From: Metellina segmentata
Lineage: Eukaryota; Arthropoda; Arachnida; Araneae; Tetragnathidae
NCBI GenBank assembly: GCA_947359465.1
Contig: OX375872.1
Span: 78,723,641-78,787,640 of the forward strand
DNA: 64,000 nucleotides
Reading direction: 5' to 3'
Shown here: positions 10,917 to 20,924 of the stretch, in pieces
Numbering within the stretch: position 1 is the stretch's first letter
Layout of the letters: each line of letters opens with the position of its first letter
The notes under the pieces: generated by a model
What the model was told of the DNA's origin: nothing
What the model saw: only the letters and a program-made list of their open reading frames with translations
Database searches by the model: none
Program-made: the position numbers and the translations under genes

Positions 10917-12231
10917 CAGAGGCTGTTCGCACATTTTTTGACGATTTTGGTTAGCGGTAATAAAACGTCGTTTGTTGCAAAAAAAATAATAGCAGTTCTA
11001 CTATGTTTTTAAAAGTTAAAATTATCGTCTGCGGCTTGAGAGGTTTGTTTTTATTCAAAATGGCGTTTTTAACGAAACAGTGGTTCACTCCGCAGGCTAT
11101 ATTTATTCGAAGGCTATATTTATGCTCTTTCCGAAGAGAAATATTCATATTCTGTTATCCAAAAACGATGTGAGAGTCATGGTTTTGTGATATCTAAAGC
11201 GTCGATAGGTAATATCGTCAAAAAGAAAGGAAAAAACGTCAAATTGGAGCCTCAAGTCGGACAAAAATTCCAAACAAGTATCCAAGGAAGAAACGGACAT
11301 CTTCGACTATTGCAAAGGTACGTTGTTTAATGTTAAAAGAAAATCCCAATAGTCAAAGGACAGTTGCAAAATCATTAAAATGTTCGGTGTCCACTGTAAA
11401 CAAAATGATAAACGTTGATTTAAATCTTAAGAAAGCGAAAAAACGCAATGTTCATCGTCTTTCTCCAAAACATATCGCTGAACACGCTGCCGAATTCTAT
11501 ATGAAAAACACGTATCCAAAGAAAAATGGAAAAAATTGTCACAATAGATGAATTATAGGTGTATTTAAATGATTGCAGCAAAAAAAAGAGCCATTTATTA
11601 TCATAAAAGGGGAGAAATAATTTTTAGTATATGGTTCACAGAATCGAAAGAAAGTTTTTCTAAGGGATTCATGATTGTTGCTGGTTTTTCATACAATGGC
11701 AAGTTAAAAATAAAGAGAGTGGGATAAAATGTCAAGATTAACTCCAAATGCTGTCAGGAACATATTTTATCGCCAATTTTTCTGAATGAAATACCATCGC
11801 TTTACCCACAGTGCCATCAATCTGTGGAACTCCATCAATACAAAACTAGCAGTCACACATCAAAATCCACTGGAAATTTCCTAAAAGAAATGGAACAAAT
11901 AAACGGTATCAAGGCCATACCCTTCACTGATATCCCTACTAAATCTCCCGATGTATCACCTATGGATTTTTGTGCTTTCGAACTTTTAAAATCTGCATTA
12001 TCCAAACGTGGTCCCACAACCCTTACAGGACTCTGGAAAGTTGTTCAGGAGGAATGGGATAGAATACCTCTTGTGACACTTCAAAAGGCATTATTATCCT
12101 GGAAATTACGGTGTCGAAAGATAGTTCAGAATAAAGGCTATCAAATAGAACATTTAAAACACAAGAATTTTATGTAATTTAGTTTTGTGAATACAATATA
12201 CATTGTCTAAAAAATGTGTGAACAGCCTCTG
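10917..12231 (+). mobile_element. Tc1/mariner-type transposon, nearly full length but dead
   Basis: Left end CAGAGGCTGTTCGCACATTT; right end is its complement, with CACACATTTTTTAGAC in place of CGCACATTTTTTGAC. TA lies on both sides (10915-10916 and 12232-12233). The 1315 bp length suits a single-ORF element. Internal remnants of one transposase run left to right on the plus strand and are annotated separately. Stops, frameshifts and a lost catalytic residue make it non-autonomous. Confidence 0.88.
11056..12177 (+). pseudogene. Tc1/mariner (DD41D-like) transposase pseudogene
   Basis: From the ATG at about 11059 the sequence reads M-A-F-L-T-K-Q-W-F, then continues in shifted frames. One (about 11095-11230) holds A-L-S-E-E-K-Y-S-Y-S-V-I-Q-K-R. 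The next (to 11549) holds K-R-T-S-S-T-I-A-K and P-N-S-Q-R-T-V-A-K-S-L-K-C-S-V-S-T-V-N-K, a typical helix-turn-helix. T-I-D-E near 11540, readable in another frame, is the first catalytic Asp. A damaged stretch follows. The 117-codon frame 11824-12177 gives the C-terminal half. Its L-H-Q-Y-K-T-S-S-H-T block has Tyr (11839-11841) where the family has Asp, and S-P-D-V-S-P-M-D keeps the third Asp, 41 residues further on. Frameshifts plus the Asp-to-Tyr change mean no active enzyme. Confidence 0.82.
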
Positions 12232-12389
12232 TACAGTTTACAAACAGTCTTAATTGATTTATTCATGCAATGGTAGTAAAGCGACTACTTAATCTAAATA
12301 TCTTAATATCGGATTTCTTTACCATCTCAGCGTGCAGCTATAAAAACCACAAAATACGCTCAGAAAAACTACATTAGAAAACCCTACCA

Positions 12390-12795
12390 TAGCTTAATGG
12401 ACGAGATATCTGGTCATTCGAAAATAAATGACCAGATTTTAATATCATTATTAACAAAATACGTCAGTATTTTGACTACAAGGTATCTAGTCATTAGTAG
12501 AACTGGCCCGATCTTGATTTACGAGTTATCTTCTTAATAGGAAAAACTGACCATATCTTAATATCATCATTAATAGAATACGTCAGTATTTTGATAACGA
12601 GGTATTTCGTCATTAGCAGAATAGTCCCAATCTTAAAGGACGAGTTATCTTTCCATTAGAAAAACTGACCGGATCTTGACGTCGTAGACATTAAAAAAAT
12701 AGGTAATATCTTAAAGACGAGTTATCTTTTCATTAGCAAGATTTGTCAGATCTTGATGGACGAAGTATCTCGTTGAAACCGTTTGGAGGGTTTAA
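12390..12795. mobile_element. TTAA-type MITE with palindrome array, copy 4 (long, left end eroded)
   Basis: The right end is AACCGTTTGGAGGG followed by TTTAA (TTAA at 12792-12795). The interior repeats the pattern 'ACGAGTTATCT / CATTAG-AAAACTGACC / TCTTGAT' about seven times, including a higher-order repeat with TATCATTATTAACAAAATACGTCAGTATT near 12450 and again near 12565. The left terminus is not clear; similarity starts near 12390. At about 405 bp it is the longest copy. Confidence 0.65.
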
Positions 12796-13400
12796 CCAAA
12801 CTTTAAAGTTATTTGTAAAGAAAGATAACGCATAACAGAATTTAATAGCACTGGACTTTGGACCTTTAAAAAGCTAGTTTTTCGCCTTTTTTTGATTAAC
12901 TATGTATACTTAAGCCGCTCTCTTAGAGTTTAATATATATGTAGAATAGATATCAATATAATTTCCCCTCTCTGTCCTCTTTTCTCTTCTCTTGTAATCT
13001 TTCTTTTTAACATTTGGCTTTCCTCCCTCACTGTCTAGCTCTTAGACCCCGACAAGACCTCTCTCCGCTAATTAATATAATAGCTTTTACGTGATCAAAC
13101 AAAGTGTTTTTATACGGAGCCCCGGCTTCATCCATTTTGATCTTTTTGTTCGCCCTAGTCTCCGACGCTTTGCTCCGCTTTCAAAAAGAAATCTCTCTTC
13201 GGGTTAAATATTATTAGTTCTCCACGTCGCAGTTTCTGCGTGCAATTCATACGAGACGTTTTTCAGTTGTCAATCACCAGTTTCTCGGATGTCAACGCTC
13301 GTGTCAGTTCACAGAACGTCGAACAAGAAGTTCTCACAGCACTCGTAGAGCGATGTCAATAACATTTGAACACAATCAACACCATGATGACTAAGGATAG
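12796..13400. other. Less AT-rich unique sequence, promoter- or exon-like but unproven
   Basis: From about 13080 the base composition becomes more balanced, with several CpGs (CTCCGACGCTTTGCTCCGC) and initiator-like TCAGTT motifs near 13263 and 13305. No TATA box in a suitable place and no convincing splice donor before the SINE that starts near 13405. Function not assigned. Confidence 0.25.
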
Positions 13401-13404
13401 CGGA

Positions 13405-13700
13405 TGCCCGGGTGTAAGAGTAGGGGGGTTAGTAACCAGAGTGTTCGAAAATAGGTCAAGCCAAAGACCGTCGTTTACGTGGGGGATAGTGCACGTTAAA
13501 TGGGTTTCATCCCCCAAATGTCCTCGTGTTGCGTGGTGTGGAAATTTGGAGAGAGGGTGCCAGATCAGATGTTGATCCCATAATTTGACAGTGTTTCAAA
13601 ATTACGAGGTGTTGTATTCGGATCTTCGGGATTGACCCTGGCCACCAATAGCCAGTTGTGTTTCTTCAGTACGACGTTAATTAAAATAATTACTTACCAT
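13405..13700 (+). mobile_element. tRNA-derived SINE (plus strand)
   Basis: The tRNA-like head near 13430-13460 is degenerate (GTGTTCGAAAAT as B box). The family body follows: GTGCACGTTAAATGGG, CGTGTTGCGTGGTGTGGAAA, CAAAATTACGAGGTGTTGTA. The tail TACGACGTTAATTAAAATAA leads into CTTACC. Its 63-70 codon frames are not genes. Confidence 0.75.
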
Positions 13701-13767
13701 GCCAACTAGTGTAATTCCAACAAGTTGAAACTAGCAGGGGGATTGATAAATGGTTTTTAATTATAGA

Positions 13768-14055
13768 CAGGTAGGATTAACATTGCAATGTGTAGTTGCA
13801 TTAACATTGCATTGGGGCAACGAAACGGTCTATTTATGACGTACCAGGATCAATCTCGAAAGGAAAGATCTGGGATAAAACCTAGTAATTTTGAACAACG
13901 GTCAGACGACGAAGTCACACCTGAGCTGGACCCTCACTCTCCAAATTTCCACACCATGACAACGTGTAGACATCTGAGGACGCGACCTTTGATTGGATAA
14001 AGTTTGAAAGCCACAGCCCTCCGGTTGCTAGACCACTCTGCTTTCAACCGAGCTA
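13768..14055 (-). mobile_element. tRNA-derived SINE (minus strand)
   Basis: The 3' end lies on the left (CAGGTAGGATTAACATTGC; complement of the TACC tail). The body (AGTAATTTTGAACAACGGTC, CCAAATTTCCACACCATGAC) follows rightwards, and the tRNA-like head ends near 14055. The motif ATTAACATTGCATT is duplicated inside the 3' tail. With the neighbouring copy it forms a head-out inverted pair, a local palindrome-prone arrangement. Confidence 0.75.
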
Positions 14056-14984
14056 TAATGATTCCTTTTTATTATGGACAATATTTCAGAAAATGCCCTT
14101 AAATTTAAAATGTGAATGGTGACAACACGAATGGTCGAAGATAAGATATTTAAACTTGAGTTTTCCTCTTGTTTACTTCTGTTCTGATGATGGTGGACCT
14201 TTCGCTCCACCGAAATAGCTATTGGCATTTCTTATCATTTTCAATAGTCATTTTTGAAAATTTTTAATAATTTACAACTTTTATTCGTCCACAATGATTT
14301 TTTACCACCAGAATTTGTTGCTTTCAAATATGATGTTTCAAAGCTTGTGAAACATTTTTGTAACTCGTTTGTATGCAAAAAAATAGATAGAGTGTATATT
14401 TGTTGTGCTTGGAAAATAAATTTTAGAAAGAGGATATTAATACAATTTATAATAAGATCAGTATGACTTCTAATAAGTTTGAGGTTGGGAAGTTATTTTT
14501 TCAATAAAACTTAGGTTCTTAAAATATACTGTTTTTTTTCACTGATCACGAAACTGTTTTGTGATAGTTTTCAGTTACTAGATATTAACCGTAAAATAAC
14601 ACGTGTAATTTGTTTTAATAATTCGCTTGTTACGTTTATCTTGGCTAAATATGTACTGTTAGTTAATATTTATTAATCAAGCAATTCAAATACTCTAATA
14701 ATTGCTTTTTATACAGTATAAATATTTACGATCTATATTTGATATTAGTGTTCTATTTGGATGTGAATTGTGCGTTTTTGCTTTTTTACGATGAAATAAA
14801 GTTATTGTTCTAGATTATATACTAAATACATTTTCAGTAAATAAAAATCTTTTAAAATATGTTTCTTCCAGAAACATGCTAGACAATAACAATTATAAAA
14901 ATATTTTCTATAGACTAGAGCAACTCAAATAATAAAAAATCTTATTATTCACTTTGTTTTTATTATCTTGCCTTAAATTATTTC
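14056..14984. other. AT-rich sequence, nothing recognised
   Basis: Two 66-70 codon frames lack any motif. Strongly AT-rich towards the satellite on the right. Confidence 0.3.
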
Positions 14985-17900
14985 TAAAAATTTTTCATGG
15001 AAAGTTCAACTGCTAGTACTTTTTTGATATTTGAACGATTCATAGAACTATCTTAAAATTAATATTCAGAACGAAAAGTTAGAATTATTTTACATTGTAT
15101 GCTAAATTACATCTTTATTGCTATATCACATTAAAACTTAACTGTTATTAAAACAGTAAAATTCTATAGATCTGTCAATATAGCTGCTTTAGTTGTTAAA
15201 CATAGGGTAATTTTGATTTCGATTTCCTCAGGAAAATTTTGAACAATTATGGATCATAAAAGTTTTGAACGATTAAGGTTCATAAAATTTGGAACGAAAA
15301 CTAATCAGATCATATATTCAAAGTGGTTTTACTTGCTTTATTATTTAAATCGCATATCAAAACATTAAAATTGCACTTACATTGTCAATATCAATATATT
15401 TTGAACTTTCAATACACTAGGTAATTTTGATTTGTAAAATTTGAACGGTTCGTGTTCACAGAATTTTAGATGAGAAATACTCAGCGTACAGTTGAAACAT
15501 TTTAATTCACTTTATTTAAATCACACGGAAAAGTAAAGCTACACTCTCGTTGTTAATATACCTTTATGAAATTTGAAATACTAAAGGTAATTTCGTTCTT
15601 TAATTTTTCATGAAAATCTTGACCGATTGTGGATTAAAGAATTTTTAATGTGCAATACCAAAGTAAATGGTTGGGGTTATTTTACTTGAATTTTTATTTA
15701 TATCACATCCTATAAGAGCAAGACTGCAGTTTCGTTGACAATGTCACTATCTTTGAACTTTCAAACACTAGATTTTTTTTTCTTCTTTCTTATGAAAAGT
15801 TTGAATTATTGTGGTTCACAGAATTTTGAATGAGAAATAATAAGAGCATACAGGTGAAATAGTTTTACTTGGCTTTTTATTTCAATTACATAAGAAATTA
15901 AAACTGCACTCTCGTTGTCAATATAGCTGTTTTGAACTGTTAAACACATGGTAATTTTGTTTATGATTTTTTCATGAACGGTTTGAACTAATGTGGTTGA
16001 TAGAATTCTGAATGAGATACATATACAAATAATATTCATATTCTGAAATTATATACAAACAATAAAACTGTACTTTTAAATTCAATATCGCTATAAATTG
16101 AACTTTCAAACACAAGGTACTTTTGTTTTAAAAAGTTTGAACGATTGTGGTTTACGGAATGTTGAACGATCACATAGTCAGAATAGTATTACATGACGTT
16201 TGGTTTAAATCACATCAAAACAGTAAAACTATACTGTTAATTTCACTATCTTTTGAGCTTTCAAAGCAAGGTAATTTTATTTTAATTTTTTAACTAGAAA
16301 ATCTTGCACGATCGTAGTTCACAGAATTTTAAATGAGAAATACTCAAATCACTCAATTAGAATGGCTTTAGATGACTTATCATTTAAATCACGTCAAAAC
16401 AGTAATACTTCATTGTCAGTGTAAATATAGTTGTTTTGAACTTTCAAAAATAAGGTAATTGGTTTGCAATTTTCACATAACAATTTTGCACTATTGTGGT
16501 TCAGAGAATTTTGAACGAGAAATACTCATAGTGTGTACAGGTGGTGAAACTTTACTACAATGTTTTTTAAAAATCATATCCAAAAAGTAAAACTAAACTT
16601 TCGGAGTCAATATTTATAACTGTTGAAATTTGAAACACAAGACAATTTTATTTTCTATTTTCGCATGAAAATCTTGAAAGATTGTAGTACACAAAATTTA
16701 GATTGAGAAATACTCAGAGCCACACAATTGAAATAGTTGTTCATGACTTTTTTATCTCATGAAAACAGTAAAACTGCACTTTTGTTGTCAATATCGCTTC
16801 AAACACAAGGAAATTTATTTTTGATATTTTTATGAAAATAATAAAGAAGTGTGGTTCACGGAATTTTGAACGAGAAATTATAACACCACATAGTTAGAAT
16901 AGTTTTATTTAGCTTGATTTAAATCATGTCAAAGCACAGAGAGTAAAATTGCAATTTCGTTGTCAATATTTCTGTCTCTCGAACTTTCAAACAAAAGGTA
17001 ATATTGCTTTGAAAAGTTTGAAAGATTTTAACTCTCAGAATTTTGAACGTGAAATACTCAAAATCACAGTTATAATAGTTTTACATGACTTTCGATTTGA
17101 ATCACACCAAAACTACTCACTCCATGTCAGTATCGCTGTTTTGAACAATCAACACACAGGGTAATTTTGTTTTCGAATTTCTCATGAAAATTTTGAGCTA
17201 TTATGGTTCATAGAATTTTGAACGAGAAATACGCATAACTGCATACGAGAAATAGTATACAGTTGAAGTAGTCATACTCGACTTTTTTTTAAACAACATC
17301 AGAAGAGTAAAACCACTTTCGTTGCCAACTTATCTTTTCAACTTTCAAACACATGGTAATTTTGTTTTTGATTTCCTTGTGAAAATTCTGAACGAATGTG
17401 GTTCATAGAATTTTGAATGAGAAAATACGCAGAGTATACAGTCGGAGTAGCTACATAAAAAAAGTAGTTATTGTAAAATAGGTAATAGTAAAGGTTATAG
17501 AAAATATAGTTGTAGTAAAACTGCACTTTCATTGCCAATACCTCTATCTTTTCTACTTTCAAACAATAGCTAATTTTGTTTAAGATTGTGGTTTACTGAA
17601 ATTGAACGATAAATATTCAGACCACTTCATTAACAATATCGCTATCTTTTCAACTTTGAAACAGAAGATAATTTTGTTTTTGATTTTTTCATGAAAATTC
17701 TGAACGTTTGTGGTTTACTGAATTTGAACCATAAATACTAAGACCACTTCATTGCCAATACTGCTATATTTTCAACTTTCAAACACAAGATAATTTTGTT
17801 TTTGCTTTTCTCATGAAAATTCTGAACGATTGTGGTTTACTGAATACTCAGACCACTTCATTGCCAATATTTCTATCTTTTCAACTTTCAAACACAAGAC

Positions 17901-18140
17901 AATTTTGTTTTTGCTTTCCTCATAAAAATTCTGAACGATAGTGGCTTACTGAATTTGAACAATAAATACTCAGACCACATACTTAAAATAGTTTCACATG
18001 ACTTTGTATTCAAATCGCGTCAAAACCTCAAAACTGCATTCTCGGTGTCAATATCACTTTCGTTTCGAACTGTTAAACACAGTATCACAGCTCGACTTTC
18101 CCCCCGAAATTTTGAACGATTGGGGATCCGCTCAAACCCA
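14985..18140. repeat. Satellite array of about 18 diverged monomers
   Basis: The monomer core reads AACTTTCAAACACAAGG, TAATTTTGTTTTTGATTTT, CATGAAAATTTTGAACGATT, GTGGTTCACAGAATTTTGAA, CGAGAAATACTCAGA, then ATAGTTTTACATGACTTT, AAATCACATCAAAACAGTAA and CACTTTCGTTGTCAATATC. The GGTAATTTTG landmark falls near 15208, 15420, 15587, 15768, 15949, 16114, 16270, 16454, 16645, 16807, 16996, 17161, 17355, 17570, 17668, 17786 and 17898. Spacing is therefore about 155-215 bp until 17570, then about 100-118 bp, because the last monomers lose the AAATCACATC half. Divergence is high. Several short frames across it are meaningless. Confidence 0.9.
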
Positions 18141-18204
18141 ATTGTTGGAAAACTCCTCCGGGATGTCAAAGCGAAATATGACTTTCAACTACCCCCCTTT
18201 CGAC

Positions 18205-18212
18205 TATAAAAG
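18205..18212 (+). promoter_or_regulatory. Putative TATA box
   Basis: TATAAAAG preceded by CGAC and followed by AGCAGGGGG, at the left edge of a GC- and CpG-rich island in otherwise AT-rich DNA. An initiator-like TTTCATAA places a possible start near 18231, about 26 bp downstream of the box, slightly closer than usual. The region just upstream is satellite-derived. Confidence 0.45.
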
Positions 18213-18230
18213 AGCAGGGGGATGACTTTC

Positions 18231-18537
18231 ATAAGTGCCGGGAGTAAGTATGAGGGATCAATACGCGAGCACACATCCATGCGCACGCACGCATTCAAGA
18301 CGGCCGGACTGGAGTAGAGGGAGTCAGCGGCCGGACGCACGATCGAACTCTATCCAGAAAGAGATTCTCTTTCCCCGGAGTAACGTCAGAGAGTTGCGTG
18401 CCCGGCGTCGCTCAAACTTCCCACAAAGTTTAGAAAGTCCCGTCGGCCGGCGCGAGCTTTCCTGACCGGCTTCGCTCGCACTGCCGCCGATTTTAAGTCG
18501 GGATGTGACCGTCACCAGATCTCGCAAACATGACGAG
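18231..18537 (+). other. Putative first exon: 5' UTR plus start codon, ending at a splice donor
   Basis: About 300 bases rich in CpG (for example GTCGGCCGGCGCGAGC), in strong contrast to its surroundings, lie directly downstream of a TATA box. They end ATG-ACG-AG|GTAAGA at 18530-18540, which fits a coding start (Met-Thr-) interrupted in phase 2 by an intron with a good donor. A start-stop uORF (ATG-TGA, 18503-18508) lies 22 bases before that ATG. The competing long open frames on both strands here are composition artefacts. The downstream exon was not found, so the gene product is unknown. This is inference from signals only. Confidence 0.4.
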
Positions 18538-19817
18538 GTAAGACAGCCCGTGCAAGAGACCGAATAATAATCATAAGAGGACTTTTGATCTGTTGGAAGT
18601 TGATGGAAGGTAAGGGTACCCTTGTTTGAAAAGTCAGGCATGTTTGTTTGGAGTGAGTGTCTGAAAGACTGTTGGGTGATCGGTGCTTTTGAATGTAGAT
18701 ATGTTTTGGGGTTTATGTGTCGTGGAAGTTTCGGCAGTTCTGGTTTTTCTTTCGTAGGTTGCCGCTTTTGCGCGGTTGGTTCTTAAGGATTACGATGTGG
18801 AAGAGATGAGGTAGGTGGTTCGTAGGTAGTTTTTGTGCAGTCGCGAAATGCTTCGGCCGGGGGTGGAAAAATTAGTGTAAATCCAGGTAAGTGGCAGAAG
18901 TGTCCAAGTGAAGATCCAGAGATGTTGAAAGAATAAGTAGGAGGCTTGTGTAATAGAATTTTTTCTAAATATATTTATTAGAGTAATAACAAAAATATCT
19001 AGTAATATTTTATATCTTATTATCTAGAGTCCAAATGCAAAACATTTAAAACCTCTGGTGTTTTATTATACACATTTTGTAGGTAAATGATGAAAATTTT
19101 TTAAAAATTTCAATCAGGAATTTTAAGATTTAAAGAATGGATTTTGATTTTTGTATAGCTCTCTCTCTCTCTCTCTCTCTTAAAAAATATGCAAGAATAG
19201 ATAGATTTTATGTAGTAAACAATAGAGTTTTTTTTTGTATTGTGAACAATAGTAATAATTGTGCAAAGTGAATCATAGATACATTTTTGCAAAGTGAACA
19301 ATAGTGATATTTTCGTAAGTGGTTAATCCCCAAGTTATTAATTTGTAGAAAAATATCTAAAGAGCAAAAAGTGAAATTACTGTAAGATACATTATATTGA
19401 AGAATAAATTGCATTTGGAATCTTGATAGTACTATAGAGAGAATCAAGTTCATAATGAAATCTTTATTAAGTAATAAGATGCTGATCTTAGTAAAAAATT
19501 AATTTATTACTAAGATCATACATACTAAAGAAGTCTCTAAAGTATGTTTGAATAAATTATATAGAGTATTTTATTTTAGATTGATTCAGATTTTTTACAA
19601 GTTTCCTGTCAGTCTTCAGGCAGCAAAGAGCAAGTATCTCCGAATAGACACCAAATCATGACTCTCAGCAAAATAAAAACTGACATAAGTTTGAAAATAG
19701 GAGAGAAACTCGATGATATTTATGACACCATCAACCGATTTTTGCTTTTTGGGACGAATGGTGAGTGGAACTTTTAAAACTCCATTTAGCTTAGAATGAT
19801 TCAATGTTCAAGTTTTT
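18538..19817 (+). other. Putative intron start, otherwise unremarkable
   Basis: From GTAAGACAGCCC the sequence stays GC-balanced to about 18900, with G/T-rich runs (for example GTGTCGTGGAAGTTTCGG), then returns to AT-rich. A (CT)n tract sits at 19159-19181. No exon recognised. Confidence 0.3.
19159..19181. repeat. (CT)n microsatellite
   Basis: About eleven CT dinucleotides in a row. Confidence 0.9.
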
Positions 19818-19821
19818 TTAA

Positions 19822-20761
19822 GGGCACTGGGAAGTCACAGTTCTTCAAAAAATCGAATTTTTGATTTCAATTGCATTTAATAGAGAGCACCAATACGAAT
19901 CGATTGATGTATCACTTATTACGTAAAATGCATTTTAAGTTACTAAAATTTAATTTTGAAATTATCCTTTTTGGTTTTGGTTTCAGATTTGAAGTTTCGA
20001 TTTTGCCGACAATGAATTATATGTTTTAAAATATTTTATATTTTTAGTATATTTTTGTATAAATATACATTTTAATCGATTAGTAACAGGTTTAACTACG
20101 ACTGTTATTATATTTAACCTCAAATTTTGTTTACTTGTGCTTTGGAAATTTCTTATCGATAAGGTAAGGAGATGCCATTTTGTAGTTTTTTGTCGTTTTC
20201 TCAAAATGATGAATTTTTATCTTCAGGTGCGCTCTGTGAAAAAACTATTAAAGCTATCGGTCTGAAATTTTGCATACACATGTATTTATATTAGGCAATT
20301 ATGTTAAAATATAAACTTGACGAAATACGAACAGAATTTTTTTTAATGGGTGATTAGTAGGTATAAAATCACAAAATTTTCGTAAACTGATTTAAATTGT
20401 GCCTAAAAAAATTTTTTCCTGGTTATTTTCAACAAAAAATACTTTAATGAATTCAAAAAAAATTTCTAATGATAGGGAAAAAAGTTGCAACTCAATATAT
20501 ATTAAAGTTTTTTTACAGAGCGCACCCAAAGTGAACTCACTGTATTGAATTTTTTTTTTCACCGAGTTCTATATAAATGCTCTCTACAAAATATTTTTAC
20601 TTTTAAAATTTTTATTTTTTTAGCTTGAATTAGTTTTAAAAGACATTACAAACATGTGTACAAAAATTTATATTGGTACTTATAATAGCTTAAATTTTAT
20701 ATGCATTCGAATATTGGTCACATTTTCATGATTTATGGCCTTTGATGACTTCCCGGTGCCC
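19822..20761. mobile_element. Foldback DNA element with nested inverted repeats
   Basis: Outer arms GGGCACTGGGAAGTCA (19822-19837) and TGACTTCCCGGTGCCC (20746-20761), one mismatch, are bounded by TTAA (19818-19821 and 20762-20765). A middle pair TAGAGAGCA (19881) and TGCTCTCTA (20578) and a strong inner pair of about 25 bp (20226-20255 and 20502-20526, core GGTGCGCTCTGTGAAAAAAC) are arranged concentrically. The inner ~300 bp may be a second element. No transposase frame. The family is not identified; TTAA flanks suggest TTAA-targeting but the terminal GGG is unlike the CCC start of piggyBac-type ends. Confidence 0.65.
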
Positions 20762-20924
20762 TTAAATGTTTCGTTGGATATTGCCTAGAATGATCTGATG
20801 GAAAAGTTCTGTTGTTATCGCACTCAAATTTTGATAGCACTGTTGTGAGGCATAATATGAGTCTCTTAATCTTGAAGTTTTGAGTAAATTCCAAGATGGA
20901 GTTGATTTTATTCCAATGCGACTA

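Noticed and set aside
13366..13440. Possible first exon with ATG-ATG-ACT... and a donor-like GGT|GTAAGA
   Set aside because: The donor context is weak and the GTGTAAGAG sequence lies at the start of a plus-strand SINE copy, so the signal is probably SINE sequence.
18235..18465. 76-codon plus-strand open frame in the same island
   Set aside because: It starts at GTG and lies in the proposed 5' UTR; composition artefact.
18324..18641. 105-codon minus-strand open frame opposite the putative first exon
   Set aside because: It has no recognisable motif and exists because the island is GC-rich and stop-poor. The plus-strand TATA box, CpG content and donor explain the region better.
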